A stretch of 64,000 nucleotides of DNA, taken from Mycolicibacterium komossense. GTDB lineage: Bacteria; Actinomycetota; Actinomycetes; Mycobacteriales; Mycobacteriaceae. Within the stretch, counting starts at the first letter, position 1. The number at the start of each line of letters is the position of its first letter. The notes beneath the pieces are model-generated. The model was not told the origin of the DNA. It worked only from the letters and a program-made list of their open reading frames with translations, and ran no database searches. The position numbers and the translations under genes were made by a program. Location of the stretch: contig NZ_JACKTY010000024.1 in NCBI RefSeq assembly GCF_025822605.1, positions 42,918 to 106,917 of the forward strand, written 5' to 3'. Shown here one piece after another: positions 7,695 to 18,350 of the stretch.

Positions 7695-9200
7695 ATGCCT
7701 GAACACGACGTCAAGACCCGCCGCAGCGCGGAGGACTTCCCGCGCTCGGAACACCTCGCGTGGAAGATCGCGGAAATCGCCGCCGACCCCGTGCCGGTAC
7801 CGGCGCAGACCGAGGCGATGGTCGTCAACCGCATCATCGACAACGCTGCGGTGTCGGCGGCGTCGGTGATCCGCAGACCGGTGACGGTGGGACGGGCCCA
7901 GGCGTTCGCCCACCGGACCCGCCATGGAGCGAGCGTCTTCGGCGTCGACGGCACGGTCTCTGCGGAGTGGGCGGCGTGGGCCAATGGCGTCGCGGTCCGC
8001 GAGCTGGATTTTCACGACACCTTCCTGGCCGCCGAGTACTCCCATCCCGGCGACAACATCCCGGCCCTGGTGGCCGTGGCGCAGCAGTTGGGTGTGCGCG
8101 GCGCTGACCTGATCCGCGGCATAGCCACCGCCTACGAGGTCCAGATCGACCTGGTCAAGGGAATCTGTTTGCACCAGCACAAGATCGACCATGTCGCGCA
8201 CCTCGGTCCGTCGGTCGCCGCGGGCCTGGGCACCATGCTGCGCCTGGACCCGGAGACCATCTACGCCGCCGTCGGGCAAGCCCTGCACCTGACGACCGCC
8301 ACCAGGCAGTCCCGCAAGGGCCTCATCTCCAGCTGGAAGGCGTTTGCGCCGGCCTGGGCGGGCAAGGTCGCCATCGAGGCCGTCGACCGCGCCATGCGGG
8401 GAGAGGGATCACCCGCCCCGATCTGGGAAGGTGAGGACGGCGTCGTCGCGTGGCTACTCGCCGGCCCGGAGCACACCTATCGGGTGCCACTGCCCGGCCC
8501 GGGGGAGCCCAAGCGGGCCATCCTGGACAGCTACACCAAGGAACATTCCGCGGAGTATCAGAGTCAGGCGCCCATCGACCTGGCCCGCCGAATGCGCAGC
8601 CGGATAAGTGATCTCGACCAGATCGAGTCGGTCGTGCTGCATACCAGCAACCACACTCATGTGGTGATCGGAACCGGGTCCAACGATCCGCAGAAGTTCG
8701 ACCCCGACGCCTCACGGGAGACCCTCGACCACTCGGTCATGTACATCTTCGCCGTCGCCCTGCAGGACGGCACCTGGCATCACGAAAGGTCCTACGCACC
8801 CGAGCGTGCCCACCAAGCCGACACCATCGACCTGTGGCGCAAGATCTCCACCGTCGAGGACGCCGAGTGGACCCGCCGTTACCACTCGACCGACCCGAGC
8901 GAGAAGGCCTTCGGCGCCAGAGCTGTCATCACGCTGAAGAACGGCGACACCATCGTCGACGAGCTCGCCGTCGCCGATGCGCACCCGCTCGGCGCCCGCC
9001 CGTTCGACCGTGAACAGTACGTGGCCAAGTTCACCGAACTCGCCGATGGCGTCGTGGAAGCCGAAGAGCAGCAACGGTTCTTGGACGCAGTCGACAATGT
9101 CTCAGGGCTCAAGGCGGGGGCACTCGGTGCGCTGAACGTCCGGGTCGACCCCCGGGTGCTCGACAAGGCTCCCACGATTCCGTCAGGAATCTTTCGATGA
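7695..9200 (+). CDS. prpD: 2-Methylcitrate dehydratase (MmgE/PrpD family)
   Basis: 501 residues from the ATG at 7695; a GTG three codons earlier is possible. Family-typical stretches are present: [15 protein letters not shown], the substrate-site region [19 protein letters not shown] near residues 100-120, [20 protein letters not shown], and [16 protein letters not shown]. It dehydrates 2-methylcitrate to 2-methyl-cis-aconitate, the second step of B12-independent propionyl-CoA breakdown. First gene of prpDBC-pyc; its stop overlaps the prpB start (ATGA). Close orthology to the PrpD of Mycobacterium is expected from the PrpR-PrpD divergence. Confidence 0.93.
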   Translation: MPEHDVKTRRSAEDFPRSEHLAWKIAEIAADPVPVPAQTEAMVVNRIIDNAAVSAASVIRRPVTVGRAQAFAHRTRHGASVFGVDGTVSAEWAAWANGVAVRELDFHDTFLAAEYSHPGDNIPALVAVAQQLGVRGADLIRGIATAYEVQIDLVKGICLHQHKIDHVAHLGPSVAAGLGTMLRLDPETIYAAVGQALHLTTATRQSRKGLISSWKAFAPAWAGKVAIEAVDRAMRGEGSPAPIWEGEDGVVAWLLAGPEHTYRVPLPGPGEPKRAILDSYTKEHSAEYQSQAPIDLARRMRSRISDLDQIESVVLHTSNHTHVVIGTGSNDPQKFDPDASRETLDHSVMYIFAVALQDGTWHHERSYAPERAHQADTIDLWRKISTVEDAEWTRRYHSTDPSEKAFGARAVITLKNGDTIVDELAVADAHPLGARPFDREQYVAKFTELADGVVEAEEQQRFLDAVDNVSGLKAGALGALNVRVDPRVLDKAPTIPSGIFR

Positions 9201-10114
9201 GCGGCCTGCTCGCGTCGGTCACACCCGCCGCCGACAAGCGTGCTCACTTTCGGGCAGCGCTGGATTCAGGACACCTCCAGCGCTTTCCGGGTGCCTTCTC
9301 GCCCCTGGTGGCCACACTCATCGCAGACATCGGTTTCGACGGTGTCTACGTGTCGGGTGCCGTGCTGTCGGCAGATCTCGGTCTACCCGACATCGGTCTG
9401 ACGACACTGACCGAAGTGGCCTCCCGCGGTGCGCAGATCGCGTCGGTCACCGACCTCCCCACCCTCATCGACGCCGACACCGGGTTCGGCGAGCCGATGA
9501 GCGCGGCACGGACCGTCACGGTGTTGGAGGACGCCGGGCTGGCGGGTTGTCACTTCGAGGACCAGGTGAACCCGAAGCGGTGCGGCCACCTCGACGGCAA
9601 GGCCGTCGTCCCGACCTCGGAGATGGTCCGACGACTGCGCGCCGCGGTATCGGCCCGGCGGGACCCCAACTTCGTCATCTGCGCCCGCACCGACGCCGCG
9701 GCCATCGAGGGGGTGCCCGCGGCCATCGAACGTGCCAAGGCTTACACCGACGCTGGAGCCGACCTCATCTTCACCGAAGCCCTCACCGCAGCAAGCGAAT
9801 TCGAACGGTTCCGAGCGGCGATCGATACCCCACTGCTGGCCAACATGACCGAGTTCGGCAAGTCCGACTTGCTGAACGCCGCCGTGCTGGCCGACATCGG
9901 CTACAACGTCGTCATCTATCCAGTGACCGCATTGCGGTTGGCCATGCACGCGGTCGAGATCGGCCTGCGCGAAGTCCATTCGGCCGGAACGCAATCAGGT
10001 CTTCTCGACCGCATGCAACACCGCGCCCGACTCTACGAATTGCTGCGCTACACCGAGTACAACCAGTTCGACTCCGACATCTATAACTTCGCGTTGCAAG
10101 GAGTGACACCGTGA
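9197..10114 (+). CDS. prpB: 2-Methylisocitrate lyase
   Basis: 305 residues, usual for PrpB. The ICL/PEP-mutase signature KRCGH is at residues 127-131 ([15 protein letters not shown]), with metal-site DADTGFGEP near 92-100 and ICARTDA near 158-164. It splits 2-methylisocitrate to pyruvate plus succinate. M. tuberculosis lacks prpB and uses isocitrate lyase, so a dedicated prpB here marks a complete methylcitrate cycle, as in fast-growing mycobacteria. Start and stop overlap both neighbours by four bases, showing tight co-translation. Confidence 0.94.
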   Translation: MSGLLASVTPAADKRAHFRAALDSGHLQRFPGAFSPLVATLIADIGFDGVYVSGAVLSADLGLPDIGLTTLTEVASRGAQIASVTDLPTLIDADTGFGEPMSAARTVTVLEDAGLAGCHFEDQVNPKRCGHLDGKAVVPTSEMVRRLRAAVSARRDPNFVICARTDAAAIEGVPAAIERAKAYTDAGADLIFTEALTAASEFERFRAAIDTPLLANMTEFGKSDLLNAAVLADIGYNVVIYPVTALRLAMHAVEIGLREVHSAGTQSGLLDRMQHRARLYELLRYTEYNQFDSDIYNFALQGVTP

Positions 10115-11244
10115 CGCTCACGGCCGAACCGACGGACAAGCCCCACATCTACAAGGGATTGGCCGGCGTCGTCGTCGACACCACCGCCATCTCCAAGGTG
10201 GTCCCAGAGACGAACTCCTTGACCTATCGCGGCTATCCCGTGCAGGACCTCGCCGCGAACTGCAGTTTCGAGCAGGTGGCCTACCTGCTGTGGCACGGCG
10301 AACTCCCCACCGAGGGCCAGCTGCAGCTGTTCAGCCAGCGCGAACGGGCGAGCCGCGGCCTGAACCGATCGATGCACTCGCTGCTGGCCAAGCTGCCCGA
10401 TACCTGCCATCCGATGGACGTCGTGCGCACCGCGATCAGTTACCTCGGCGCCGAGGACCCAGACGAGGACAACAGCTCCGAAGCGGCGAACTACGCCAAA
10501 TCCCTTCGTATGTGGGCGATTCTGCCTACCATCGTGGCCGCCGACATGCGCCGTCGCCGCGGGCTGGAGCCGATCGCACCCCACCACGGGCTGGGCTATG
10601 CGGAGAACTTCCTCCACATGTGCTTCGATACGGTGCCCGAACCGGTGATCGTCGAAGCCTTCGAGCAGTCGATGACGCTGTACGCCGAGCACAGCTTCAA
10701 CGCCTCCACGTTCGCGGCCAGGGTCGTCACCTCCACCCAGTCCGACATCTACAGCGCCGTGACCGCGGCGATCGGCGCACTGAAGGGATCGCTACATGGC
10801 GGGGCCAACGAAGCGGTCATGCACGACATGATCGAGATCGGAACCGGCGACAAAGCCTCGGAATGGTTGCACGGCAAGCTCTCCCGCAAGGAGAAGGTCA
10901 TGGGCTTCGGACACCGCGTCTATCGCAACGGAGACTCGCGAGTGCCCACCATGAAAGCGGCCCTAGAACGTGTGGTCGCTGCCCGCGGCGGCCAGCAGTA
11001 TCTCGACATCTACCGCACGTTGGAGAGCGGAATGCTGGCTACCACCGGCATCAAACCGAACCTCGACTTCCCGACCGGCCCCGTCTACCACCTCATGGGA
11101 TTCGACATCCCCAGCTTCACGCCGATCTTCGTGATGAGCCGCATCACCGGGTGGACCGCCCACATCATCGAGCAGGCCGCCTCCAACGCCCTGATCCGGC
11201 CCCTGAGTGACTACTCCGGCCCACCCCAGCGCGCACTTGCCTGA
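10111..11244 (+). CDS. prpC: 2-Methylcitrate synthase
   Basis: 377 residues, a citrate-synthase fold of the short PrpC type. Catalytic histidines sit in GSLHGGANEAV (H229) and GFGHRVYRNGDSR (H268), with the acidic partner in the DFPTGPVYHLMG region. It condenses propionyl-CoA with oxaloacetate. The GTG start overlaps the prpB stop (GTGA). The following pyc start lies only four bases after the prpC stop, so oxaloacetate supply is encoded in the same transcript. Confidence 0.93.
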   Translation: MTLTAEPTDKPHIYKGLAGVVVDTTAISKVVPETNSLTYRGYPVQDLAANCSFEQVAYLLWHGELPTEGQLQLFSQRERASRGLNRSMHSLLAKLPDTCHPMDVVRTAISYLGAEDPDEDNSSEAANYAKSLRMWAILPTIVAADMRRRRGLEPIAPHHGLGYAENFLHMCFDTVPEPVIVEAFEQSMTLYAEHSFNASTFAARVVTSTQSDIYSAVTAAIGALKGSLHGGANEAVMHDMIEIGTGDKASEWLHGKLSRKEKVMGFGHRVYRNGDSRVPTMKAALERVVAARGGQQYLDIYRTLESGMLATTGIKPNLDFPTGPVYHLMGFDIPSFTPIFVMSRITGWTAHIIEQAASNALIRPLSDYSGPPQRALA

Positions 11245-11248
11245 ACCC

Positions 11249-14200
11249 ATGATCTCCAAACTGCTGGTCGCCAACCGTGGCGAAATCGCCATCCGCGCGT
11301 TCCGCGCCGCCTACGAAATGGGCATCTCAACGGTCGCGGTGTACCCCTACGAGGATCGAAACTCGATACACCGGCTCAAGGCCGACGAGTCCTACCAGAT
11401 CGGTGAGATCGGTCATCCGGTCCGTGCCTACCTGTCGGTCGCCGAGATCGTCGAGACCGCGACAAGAGCTGGCGTGAGCGCGATCTACCCGGGGTACGGG
11501 TTCCTCTCGGAGAACCCCGAGCTGTCCCGCGCGTGCGCCGCCGCCGGGATAATCTTCGTCGGCCCGGGCGCGGACCTGCTCGAACTGACCGGTGACAAAT
11601 CCCGCGCCATCGCCGCGGCACGCGAGGCCGGGCTGCCGGTGCTGGCGTCATCGGCCCCCTCAACCTCGGTCGAGGAACTGTTGGCGGCCGCCGAGTCCAT
11701 GCAGTTCCCGCTCTTCGTAAAGGCCGTCGCCGGTGGCGGTGGGCGTGGAATGCGCCGAGTCACAGCATATTCTGGTCTGCGCGAGGCGATCGAGGCGGCC
11801 AGCCGCGAGGCATCCTCGGCGTTCGGCGACGCGACGGTGTTCCTCGAACAGGCGGTGATCAACCCTCGCCACATCGAGGTACAGATCCTCGCCGACATCC
11901 ACGGCAACGTGATTCACCTCTACGAGCGCGACTGCAGCCTGCAGCGGCGCCACCAGAAGGTCGTCGAGCTGGCACCCGCCCCGAACCTCCCCGAGGCACT
12001 GCGGGACAGGATCTGCGCCGACGCGGTCGCCTTCGCCCGACGCATCGGCTACACCGGCGCTGGGACGGTGGAGTTCCTTCTCGACGAGCAAGGACGGTAC
12101 GTCTTCATCGAGATGAACCCGCGGATCCAAGTCGAGCACACCGTCACTGAGGAGATCACCGACGTCGACCTGGTGGCCAGCCAGCTGCGGATCTCCGCCG
12201 GAGAGACCCTGCAGGATCTCGGCCTCCAGCAAGAGTCCATTCAGGTGCGCGGCGCGGCACTGCAATGCCGGATCACCACCGAAGACCCAGCCAACGGCTT
12301 TCGGCCCGACACCGGCCGCATCACCGCCTACCGGACACCCGGCGGCGCGGGCATCCGGCTCGACGGCGGCACCCATCTGGGTGCCGAGATCAGTGCGCAC
12401 TTCGACTCCATGCTGGTGAAGATGACCTGTCGTGGCAGGGACTTCCCGACCGCGGTACGCCGGTCCCGCCGCGGTGTTGCCGAATTCCGGATTCGCGGGG
12501 TGTCGACGAACATCGGCTTCCTGCAGGCTGTTCTGGACGATCCCGACTTTCAGGCAGGAAGAATCACCACGTCGTTCATCGACGAGCGACCACACCTCCT
12601 GACCGCCCGACCACCATCCGCGGACCGTGGCACCAAGATCCTCACCTACCTCGCCGACGTCACCGTCAACCAACCGCACGGCCCGCGACCCTCCACGGTC
12701 TACCCCCACGACAAGCTGCCCGACGTCGATCTCACCATCACGCCGCCACCCGGATCGCGACAACGACTTCGGGCACTTGGTCCCGAGAATTTCGCCCGTG
12801 CGTTGCGTGATCAGGACGCCGTGGCCGTTACCGACACCACCTTCCGCGACGCCCACCAGTCGCTGCTGGCCACCCGGGTACGCACCAGCGGGCTGGTGAC
12901 CGTGGCGCCCTACATCGCCCGGCTCACCCCGGAACTGCTGTCCATCGAATGTTGGGGCGGCGCCACCTACGACGTCGCGCTGCGGTTCCTGAAGGAAGAC
13001 CCGTGGGAGCGCCTCGCCGCGTTGCGGGAAGCGGTCCCCAACATCTGCTTGCAGATGCTGCTGCGTGGCCGCAACACCGTGGGGTACACCCCGTACCCGA
13101 ATGTCGTGACTACGGCGTTCGTGCAGGAGGCGACCGACACGGGAATCGACGTCTTCCGGATCTTCGATGCCCTCAACAATGTCGAGTCGATGCGCCCCGC
13201 CATCGACGCGGTCTGTGAAACCGGTTGCACCGTAGCCGAAGTCGCAATGTCCTACACCGGCGACCTGTCCGACCCGGCTGAGAACCTCTACACCCTGGAC
13301 TACTACCTCAAGCTCGCCGAACAGATCGTCGACGCCGGTGCGCACGTGCTCGCGATCAAGGACATGGCCGGGCTGTTGCGGGCACCCGCCGCCCACACCC
13401 TGGTCACCGCATTGCGCAGCCGGTTCGACCTGCCGGTGCACGTGCACACCCACGACACCCCCGGCGGGCAACTGGCCACCTACGTGGCGGCGTGGCAGGC
13501 CGGTGCCGACGCCGTCGACGGGGCCGCAGCGCCACTGGCCGGCACCACCAGCCAGCCCGCCCTGTCCTCGATCGTCGCCGCAGCCGCACACACCGACCAC
13601 GACACCGGACTGTCACTGCGCGCCGTCTGCGAGCTCGAACCGTACTGGGAGGCATTGCGAAACGTGTACGCGCCCTTCGAATCCGGACTGCAGGCACCGA
13701 CCGGACGCGTCTATGAGCACGAGATTCCCGGCGGTCAACTCTCCAACCTCCGCCAACAGGCCCTCGCGCTGGGCCTCGGCGACAGATTCGAACAGATCGA
13801 GGCCAACTACGCCGCCGCCGACCGAATACTTGGCAGGCTGGTCAAGGTGACACCGTCATCCAAGGTCGTCGGGGATCTCGCCTTGGCGCTCGTCGGCGCC
13901 GGAGTCGACGCCGACGAATTCGCCAACGACCCAGCGCGCTTCGACATCCCCGACTCGGTAATCGGCTTCCTGGGTGGTGAACTGGGCGATCCCCCCGGCG
14001 GGTGGCCGGAACCACTGCGCACTAGGGCGCTTGCCGGCCGGTCAGCGGCCACACCGCCTGCAGCACTCAGCACCGACGACGAAGCCGCCCTCGCCGCCGT
14101 TGGCCCGAGACGTCGGATGAGACTGAACCAGTTGCTCTTTCCTGGACCGACACGCGAATTCGTGTCGCACCGCGAGGAATACGGGGACACCTCGCAGCTG

Positions 14201-14635
14201 TCAGCCAATCAGTTCTTCTATGGATTGCGCCGCGACGACGAACACCGGGTACAGCTGGAGAAGGGTGTCGAGCTGCTCATCGGCCTGGAGGCGATCTCCG
14301 AGCCCGACGAGCGCGGTATGCGGACGGTGATGTGCATCATCAATGGACAGCTGCGGCCCGTGGCGGTGCGTGACCGCAGCATCGCCAGCGACGTCCCCTC
14401 CGCGGAGAAGTCCGATCGAGCCAACCCCGACCACGTCGCCGCCCCTTTCTCCGGGGTCGTCACGCTCGGTGTCAGCGTCGGAGAGTCGGTGCATGCAGGG
14501 CAGACCGTGGCGACCATCGAGGCGATGAAGATGGAAGCCGCCATCACCGCGCCCAAAGCGGGCAGAGTCGAACGGATCGCGGTGACCCCGACCGCGCACG
14601 TCGAAGGCAGCGACCTACTCATGGTGATCTCGTGA
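11249..14635 (+). CDS. pyc: Pyruvate carboxylase
   Basis: 1128 residues, the full single-chain type. Biotin carboxylase domain at the N-terminus (ISKLLVANRGEIAIRAFRAA, later LTGDKSRAIAAA and FIEMNPRIQVEHTVTEEITD), carboxyltransferase domain from about residue 525 (VTDTTFRDAHQSLLATRVR) with the KDMAGLL metal-site region, and a biotinyl domain at the C-terminus with AMKMEA. I take the ATG at 11249 because the family begins right at ISKLLVANRGE; a start at 11207 would overlap prpC by 38 bases. It makes oxaloacetate from pyruvate, the product of PrpB and the co-substrate of PrpC. Last gene of the prpDBC-pyc unit. Confidence 0.95.
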   Translation: MISKLLVANRGEIAIRAFRAAYEMGISTVAVYPYEDRNSIHRLKADESYQIGEIGHPVRAYLSVAEIVETATRAGVSAIYPGYGFLSENPELSRACAAAGIIFVGPGADLLELTGDKSRAIAAAREAGLPVLASSAPSTSVEELLAAAESMQFPLFVKAVAGGGGRGMRRVTAYSGLREAIEAASREASSAFGDATVFLEQAVINPRHIEVQILADIHGNVIHLYERDCSLQRRHQKVVELAPAPNLPEALRDRICADAVAFARRIGYTGAGTVEFLLDEQGRYVFIEMNPRIQVEHTVTEEITDVDLVASQLRISAGETLQDLGLQQESIQVRGAALQCRITTEDPANGFRPDTGRITAYRTPGGAGIRLDGGTHLGAEISAHFDSMLVKMTCRGRDFPTAVRRSRRGVAEFRIRGVSTNIGFLQAVLDDPDFQAGRITTSFIDERPHLLTARPPSADRGTKILTYLADVTVNQPHGPRPSTVYPHDKLPDVDLTITPPPGSRQRLRALGPENFARALRDQDAVAVTDTTFRDAHQSLLATRVRTSGLVTVAPYIARLTPELLSIECWGGATYDVALRFLKEDPWERLAALREAVPNICLQMLLRGRNTVGYTPYPNVVTTAFVQEATDTGIDVFRIFDALNNVESMRPAIDAVCETGCTVAEVAMSYTGDLSDPAENLYTLDYYLKLAEQIVDAGAHVLAIKDMAGLLRAPAAHTLVTALRSRFDLPVHVHTHDTPGGQLATYVAAWQAGADAVDGAAAPLAGTTSQPALSSIVAAAAHTDHDTGLSLRAVCELEPYWEALRNVYAPFESGLQAPTGRVYEHEIPGGQLSNLRQQALALGLGDRFEQIEANYAAADRILGRLVKVTPSSKVVGDLALALVGAGVDADEFANDPARFDIPDSVIGFLGGELGDPPGGWPEPLRTRALAGRSAATPPAALSTDDEAALAAVGPRRRMRLNQLLFPGPTREFVSHREEYGDTSQLSANQFFYGLRRDDEHRVQLEKGVELLIGLEAISEPDERGMRTVMCIINGQLRPVAVRDRSIASDVPSAEKSDRANPDHVAAPFSGVVTLGVSVGESVHAGQTVATIEAMKMEAAITAPKAGRVERIAVTPTAHVEGSDLLMVIS

Positions 14636-14683
14636 GCCGCAATCACCGCCGACTGACGCGCTAGTACTGCCGGGTGTTGTCGT

Positions 14684-15043
14684 CTACTTCGATGCTGGTC
14701 GAAAGATGAACGACGCGAGCGCTTTCGGCGGCGGCGCGAGACCAGGCCCGCCGTCGAGGAGCCACGTGGCGATGCCAGCTTCTGCGGCCGCGTCGAGGAC
14801 GTAACCGAGCCACACAGGACGGCCGCCGACGCGATGCCCGCGTTTCGAGGGCGAGACCACCACGACGTTGGACCGTTCGCACGGTCCGAGGCAGTCGCTG
14901 ACGCGTAGGTTGCCAATGCCCTCGACCCGGTTGCGCAGGTTGGCCAGTCGGGCGTCGTGGTCGATCGTCGGGTGCTTCTTCACCGTGCCGCAACAGCATC
15001 CGCGGCACACGGTGACGGTCGGCTTGGACTGATCCAGTGCCAC
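14684..15043 (-). CDS. Thioredoxin-like [2Fe-2S] ferredoxin domain protein
   Basis: 119 residues. N-terminal VTVCRGCCCGTVKKHP and SDCLGPCERSNVVVV show the spaced cysteines of the (2Fe-2S) thioredoxin-like ferredoxin family. It is the last gene of the metE-reductase-ferredoxin unit, 37 bp after the reductase. A role as electron donor to the neighbouring methylenetetrahydrofolate reductase is plausible because the mycobacterial-type enzyme differs from classic flavoprotein MetF, but nothing in the sequence proves it. Its 3' end faces pyc tail to tail. Confidence 0.75.
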   Translation of the reverse strand: MALDQSKPTVTVCRGCCCGTVKKHPTIDHDARLANLRNRVEGIGNLRVSDCLGPCERSNVVVVSPSKRGHRVGGRPVWLGYVLDAAAEAGIATWLLDGGPGLAPPPKALASFIFRPASK

Positions 15044-15080
15044 TGTCGTCGATCCTGTCGGTTGTGGTTACAGGCGGCTG

Positions 15081-15989
15081 TCACGTGTTGGCGGATCGTG
15101 GTGTCGGCGGTGACCAGTAGTCGAGCATCTCGGCGAAGGTGTCGAATGCCGCGACGTTGATGCCGTAGGTCGCTTCGAGGTGAATGCTCAACGGGAAACC
15201 CAGGTCCGCCACACCGTCGATCACCCGCTTGTACAAGTCGACCGTCAGTTGGCGGCGCTTGAGGGGTTCGGTGCGGGCCAAGGTCTTGACGAAGTCCTGC
15301 TCAGCGGCAACGGCTGCATTGCCCGGGTCCTGGATCAGCCAATTGATCAGGCCGACAGAATGTTCGAGCGTCGGCACGAAACCGAAGGACAGCAGGACCT
15401 CCGGACGATGATCTGTCGTGTTCGCGAAGTCGGTCAGGAAGCCCACGATGGCGTCGGAGTACAACAGCTGTGTCATGCCGTAGGTGGCGCCGCGATCGCA
15501 CTTGAACTCGAACCGCCCATTTTCACCCTCGCGGGTGGGAATGAGGATGACACCGCGGTGATCCAGCAGGTCCTCGTAGATCGCCAGTGCATCGGTTGGG
15601 GCGACGCCCGCACCGTCGCCGTCGTTCATCGTGCGGGGCACCCCGACGAAGGCGATGCCATCGATCCCGGCGGTGCGCAAATCGACCACGCGCTGCCGCA
15701 ACGCTGGTTCGTCCAGGAAGGCCGTTACCTGCGTGCACAACCCGCGCACGCCGGGCAGTTCCGGCGTGATCAGGGACCAGAAGTCCAGGACGTCGAGCTT
15801 GGGTTTCATCTCGACCGGTCGACCGTCGTCCTCCTCGATCATGCCGGGGATCATCACATGCCCGATCACCCCGTCGAGGCCCGATTCCAGGGAAGCCTTC
15901 ACCACCTTGCGGGCTTCCTCGAGTGCCCGTTCGTGGCCGTGCTCGGCGTTGGATGGGACGAGTTCGAGCGCGATGGTGCCAAGTGTCAT
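15081..15989 (-). CDS. Mycobacterial-type methylenetetrahydrofolate reductase
   Basis: 302 residues from the ATG at 15989, which has AGGAG seven bases upstream; the N-terminus MTLGTIALELVPSNAEHG is typical of the Rv2172c family (about 301 residues). Family members carry out 5,10-methylenetetrahydrofolate reduction although they lack normal MetF sequence signatures. Product 5-methyltetrahydrofolate (polyglutamate) is the methyl donor for MetE encoded just upstream. A strong hairpin separates it from metE, so it may have its own or a reduced transcript. Assignment depends on family recall; moderate certainty. Confidence 0.75.
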   Translation of the reverse strand: MTLGTIALELVPSNAEHGHERALEEARKVVKASLESGLDGVIGHVMIPGMIEEDDGRPVEMKPKLDVLDFWSLITPELPGVRGLCTQVTAFLDEPALRQRVVDLRTAGIDGIAFVGVPRTMNDGDGAGVAPTDALAIYEDLLDHRGVILIPTREGENGRFEFKCDRGATYGMTQLLYSDAIVGFLTDFANTTDHRPEVLLSFGFVPTLEHSVGLINWLIQDPGNAAVAAEQDFVKTLARTEPLKRRQLTVDLYKRVIDGVADLGFPLSIHLEATYGINVAAFDTFAEMLDYWSPPTPRSANT

Positions 15990-16030
15990 GGATCTACTCC
16001 TGATTCGGGGAACGGCGACGTGATTGGGCA

Positions 16031-16071
16031 GCGTTGCGGGGACGGACCACTGAGGTCCGTCCCCGCAACGC
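16031..16071 (-). terminator. Perfect 18-bp hairpin between metE and the reductase gene
   Basis: 16031-16048 and 16054-16071 are exact reverse complements with a five-base loop. The stem is very GC-rich and there is no U-tract after it. It begins 9 bp after the metE stop. It could act as a mycobacterial (U-tract-free) terminator, a partial terminator, or an RNA processing/stability element that sets the metE to reductase ratio. Confidence 0.7.
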
Positions 16072-16079
16072 ACCCACCG

Positions 16080-18350
16080 TCAGCCGTCGACTCGCACTTC
16101 CTTGGCCGCGTCGACCATGTTCCGCAGCGACGCCACGACCTCATCCTGACCGCGGGTCTTCAGCCCGCAATCCGGATTCACCCACAACCGCTCTGCAGGA
16201 ACGGCTTTCAACGCCGCCCGCAGAGACGCGGCGACCTCGGCAGTCCCGGGTACGCGCGGTGAATGAATGTCGTACACGCCCGGCCCGACGGAGTTGGAGA
16301 ACCCGATCGCGTTCAGATCGTCCAGAATCTCCATGCGTGACCGGGCCGCCTCGATGGAGGTGACGTCGGCGTCGAGGTCGGCGATCGCGCCGATCACTTC
16401 GCCGAACTCCGAATAGCACAGGTGAGTATGGATCTGTGTCGAATCGTTCACCCCCGCCGTTGCCAGGCGGAACGCACCGACCGCCCACGCCAGGTAGTCG
16501 CCTTTATCCTTCGACCGCAACGGAAGTAGTTCCCGCAGTGCGGGTTCGTCGACCTGGATGATCGCGATGCCCGCCGCCTGCAAGTCGACGGTCTCATCGC
16601 GGATGGCCAGCGCGATCTGATTCGCCGTGTCGGCCAGTGGCTGATCATCGCGGACGAACGACCACGCCAGAATCGTCACCGGTCCGGTCAACATGCCCTT
16701 GACAGGTCTACGCGTGAGTGACTGCGCGTAGGTGGCCCATTCGACGGTCATCGGCTGGGGCCGATTCACGTCGCCGTAGAGGATCGGTGGACGCACGCAG
16801 CGGGTGCCGTAGGACTGCACCCAGCCGTGGCGGGTGGCGAAGAACCCGTCGAGCTGCTCGGCGAAGTATTGCACCATGTCGTTGCGTTCGGGCTCGCCGT
16901 GCACCAGCACGTCGAGCCCGAGGTCCTCCTGCAGTGCGATGACCGCGGCGACTTCGGCGCGCATGTCGTGGGTGTACTCGACCTGGTCGATCTCTCCGGC
17001 CCGCAATGCTTCTCGGGCCTTGCGGATCGCCGTGGTCTGCGGATAGGAACCGATCGTGGTGGTCGGCAGCGCAGGCAGGTGCAGCCGCTCATTCTGCGCC
17101 GAACGCCGGTCGGCGGCGGGCCCGCGCGTGGCACCTGACGATGCGATGGAGGAGATTCGTTCGCGAACGTGAGCATTGTTGAGCCGCGGATCGTAACGAC
17201 GTGACGCCACGGCGGCCTGGGAGGCGGCGATCTCCTCGGTGATGGCCTCGCGTCCGTCCCGCAGCCCCCGTGCCAGCGCAACCACCTCAGTCACCTTCTC
17301 GGATCCGAAGGCGAGCCAGCTACGCAGGGCGGGGTCGACGTCGGGCTCCGCATCCAGGGTGTAGGGCACGTGCAGCGTCGAGCACGACGTCGACACCGCT
17401 AGTTCGCCAACCGAACCCCGGAGCGACTCCAACATGCCCAAAGCGGTGTGGAGATCGGTCCGCCAGATGTTGCGGCCGTCGACGATCCCAGCGACGACGG
17501 TCTTGTCCGCTAGCTCGGGGACCGCACCCACGGCCTGGTAACCGCCGGCGACCAGGTCGACACCGATGGCCTCCACGGGTGTGCGGGCCAATGCCGCTAG
17601 TACGCCGTTGAGTGCGCCGAAGTAGGTGGCCACGAAGATCGCGGGCCGCTTCGTCAGCCCACCTAGGAGTCGGTAGGTTTGGGCGGTGAGTTCGGCGGCG
17701 TTGGACAGGATGTCGGTGACTAGCACCGGTTCGTCGATCTGCACCCAGTCCGCGCCGGCGTCAGCCAGGTCGGCGAGCAGGTCGGCGTAGAGCGCGATCA
17801 CCTCGTCGAGACGTCCGATCGGTGCGCCGGCACCATCGACGGCCTTGCTCAACGCCAAGAAGGTCAGCGGTCCGACGATGACTGGCCGAGCGGTGATGCC
17901 GAGGTCTCGAGCTTCCTTCACTTCACCGAGCACCTTGGCGGGGTTCAGCGCGAACCGGGTGTCCGGGCCGATCTCGGGGACGATGTAGTGGTAGTTGGTG
18001 TCGAACCACTTGGTCATTTCCAGTGGCTGGATAGCGTCGTTTCCGCGGGCCGCGGCGAAGTACCGGTCGAGGTCGTCGGCAATGTCGGCGGCCCGCCGAG
18101 GGAGGGCGCCCAATAGGACGGCGGTGTCGAGCATTTGGTCGTAGTAGGAGAACGTGTTCGTTGGCATGGAGTCCAGGCCGGCGGCCGTCAGTGCTGTCCA
18201 GGTGTCGCGGCGCAAGCCGGCGGCAATCGAATCGAGCTCTGCACGACGAATCGTGCCTGCCCAGTAGCGCTCGGTGGCCCGTTTGAGTTCGCGATGGGGA
18301 CCGATGCGGGGTGAGCCGAGAATGGTTGCGGTGAATGGTTGAGGTGTCAT
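16080..18350 (-). CDS. metE: Cobalamin-independent methionine synthase
   Basis: 756 residues from the ATG at 18350 (AAGGA six bases upstream); a frame extension to 18455 would lie in the leader. N-terminal half begins [19 protein letters not shown]. The catalytic half carries zinc ligands in [11 protein letters not shown] and NPDCGLKTR, and VQIDEPVL / [11 protein letters not shown] blocks. It transfers a methyl group from 5-methyltetrahydrofolate to homocysteine without B12. Like Rv1133c it has a cobalamin riboswitch leader, so it should be repressed when cobalamin is available and MetH can work. In M. tuberculosis metE also lies close to prpR-prpD-prpC. Confidence 0.96.
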   Translation of the reverse strand: MTPQPFTATILGSPRIGPHRELKRATERYWAGTIRRAELDSIAAGLRRDTWTALTAAGLDSMPTNTFSYYDQMLDTAVLLGALPRRAADIADDLDRYFAAARGNDAIQPLEMTKWFDTNYHYIVPEIGPDTRFALNPAKVLGEVKEARDLGITARPVIVGPLTFLALSKAVDGAGAPIGRLDEVIALYADLLADLADAGADWVQIDEPVLVTDILSNAAELTAQTYRLLGGLTKRPAIFVATYFGALNGVLAALARTPVEAIGVDLVAGGYQAVGAVPELADKTVVAGIVDGRNIWRTDLHTALGMLESLRGSVGELAVSTSCSTLHVPYTLDAEPDVDPALRSWLAFGSEKVTEVVALARGLRDGREAITEEIAASQAAVASRRYDPRLNNAHVRERISSIASSGATRGPAADRRSAQNERLHLPALPTTTIGSYPQTTAIRKAREALRAGEIDQVEYTHDMRAEVAAVIALQEDLGLDVLVHGEPERNDMVQYFAEQLDGFFATRHGWVQSYGTRCVRPPILYGDVNRPQPMTVEWATYAQSLTRRPVKGMLTGPVTILAWSFVRDDQPLADTANQIALAIRDETVDLQAAGIAIIQVDEPALRELLPLRSKDKGDYLAWAVGAFRLATAGVNDSTQIHTHLCYSEFGEVIGAIADLDADVTSIEAARSRMEILDDLNAIGFSNSVGPGVYDIHSPRVPGTAEVAASLRAALKAVPAERLWVNPDCGLKTRGQDEVVASLRNMVDAAKEVRVDG

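Noticed and set aside
11207..11248. Upstream start for pyruvate carboxylase overlapping prpC by 38 bases
   Set aside because: The family begins at ISKLLVANRGE, and the ATG at 11249 gives it exactly.
15081..16073. Longer N-terminus for the reductase
   Set aside because: It would include the strong hairpin; the ATG at 15989 has a proper ribosome site and the family N-terminus.
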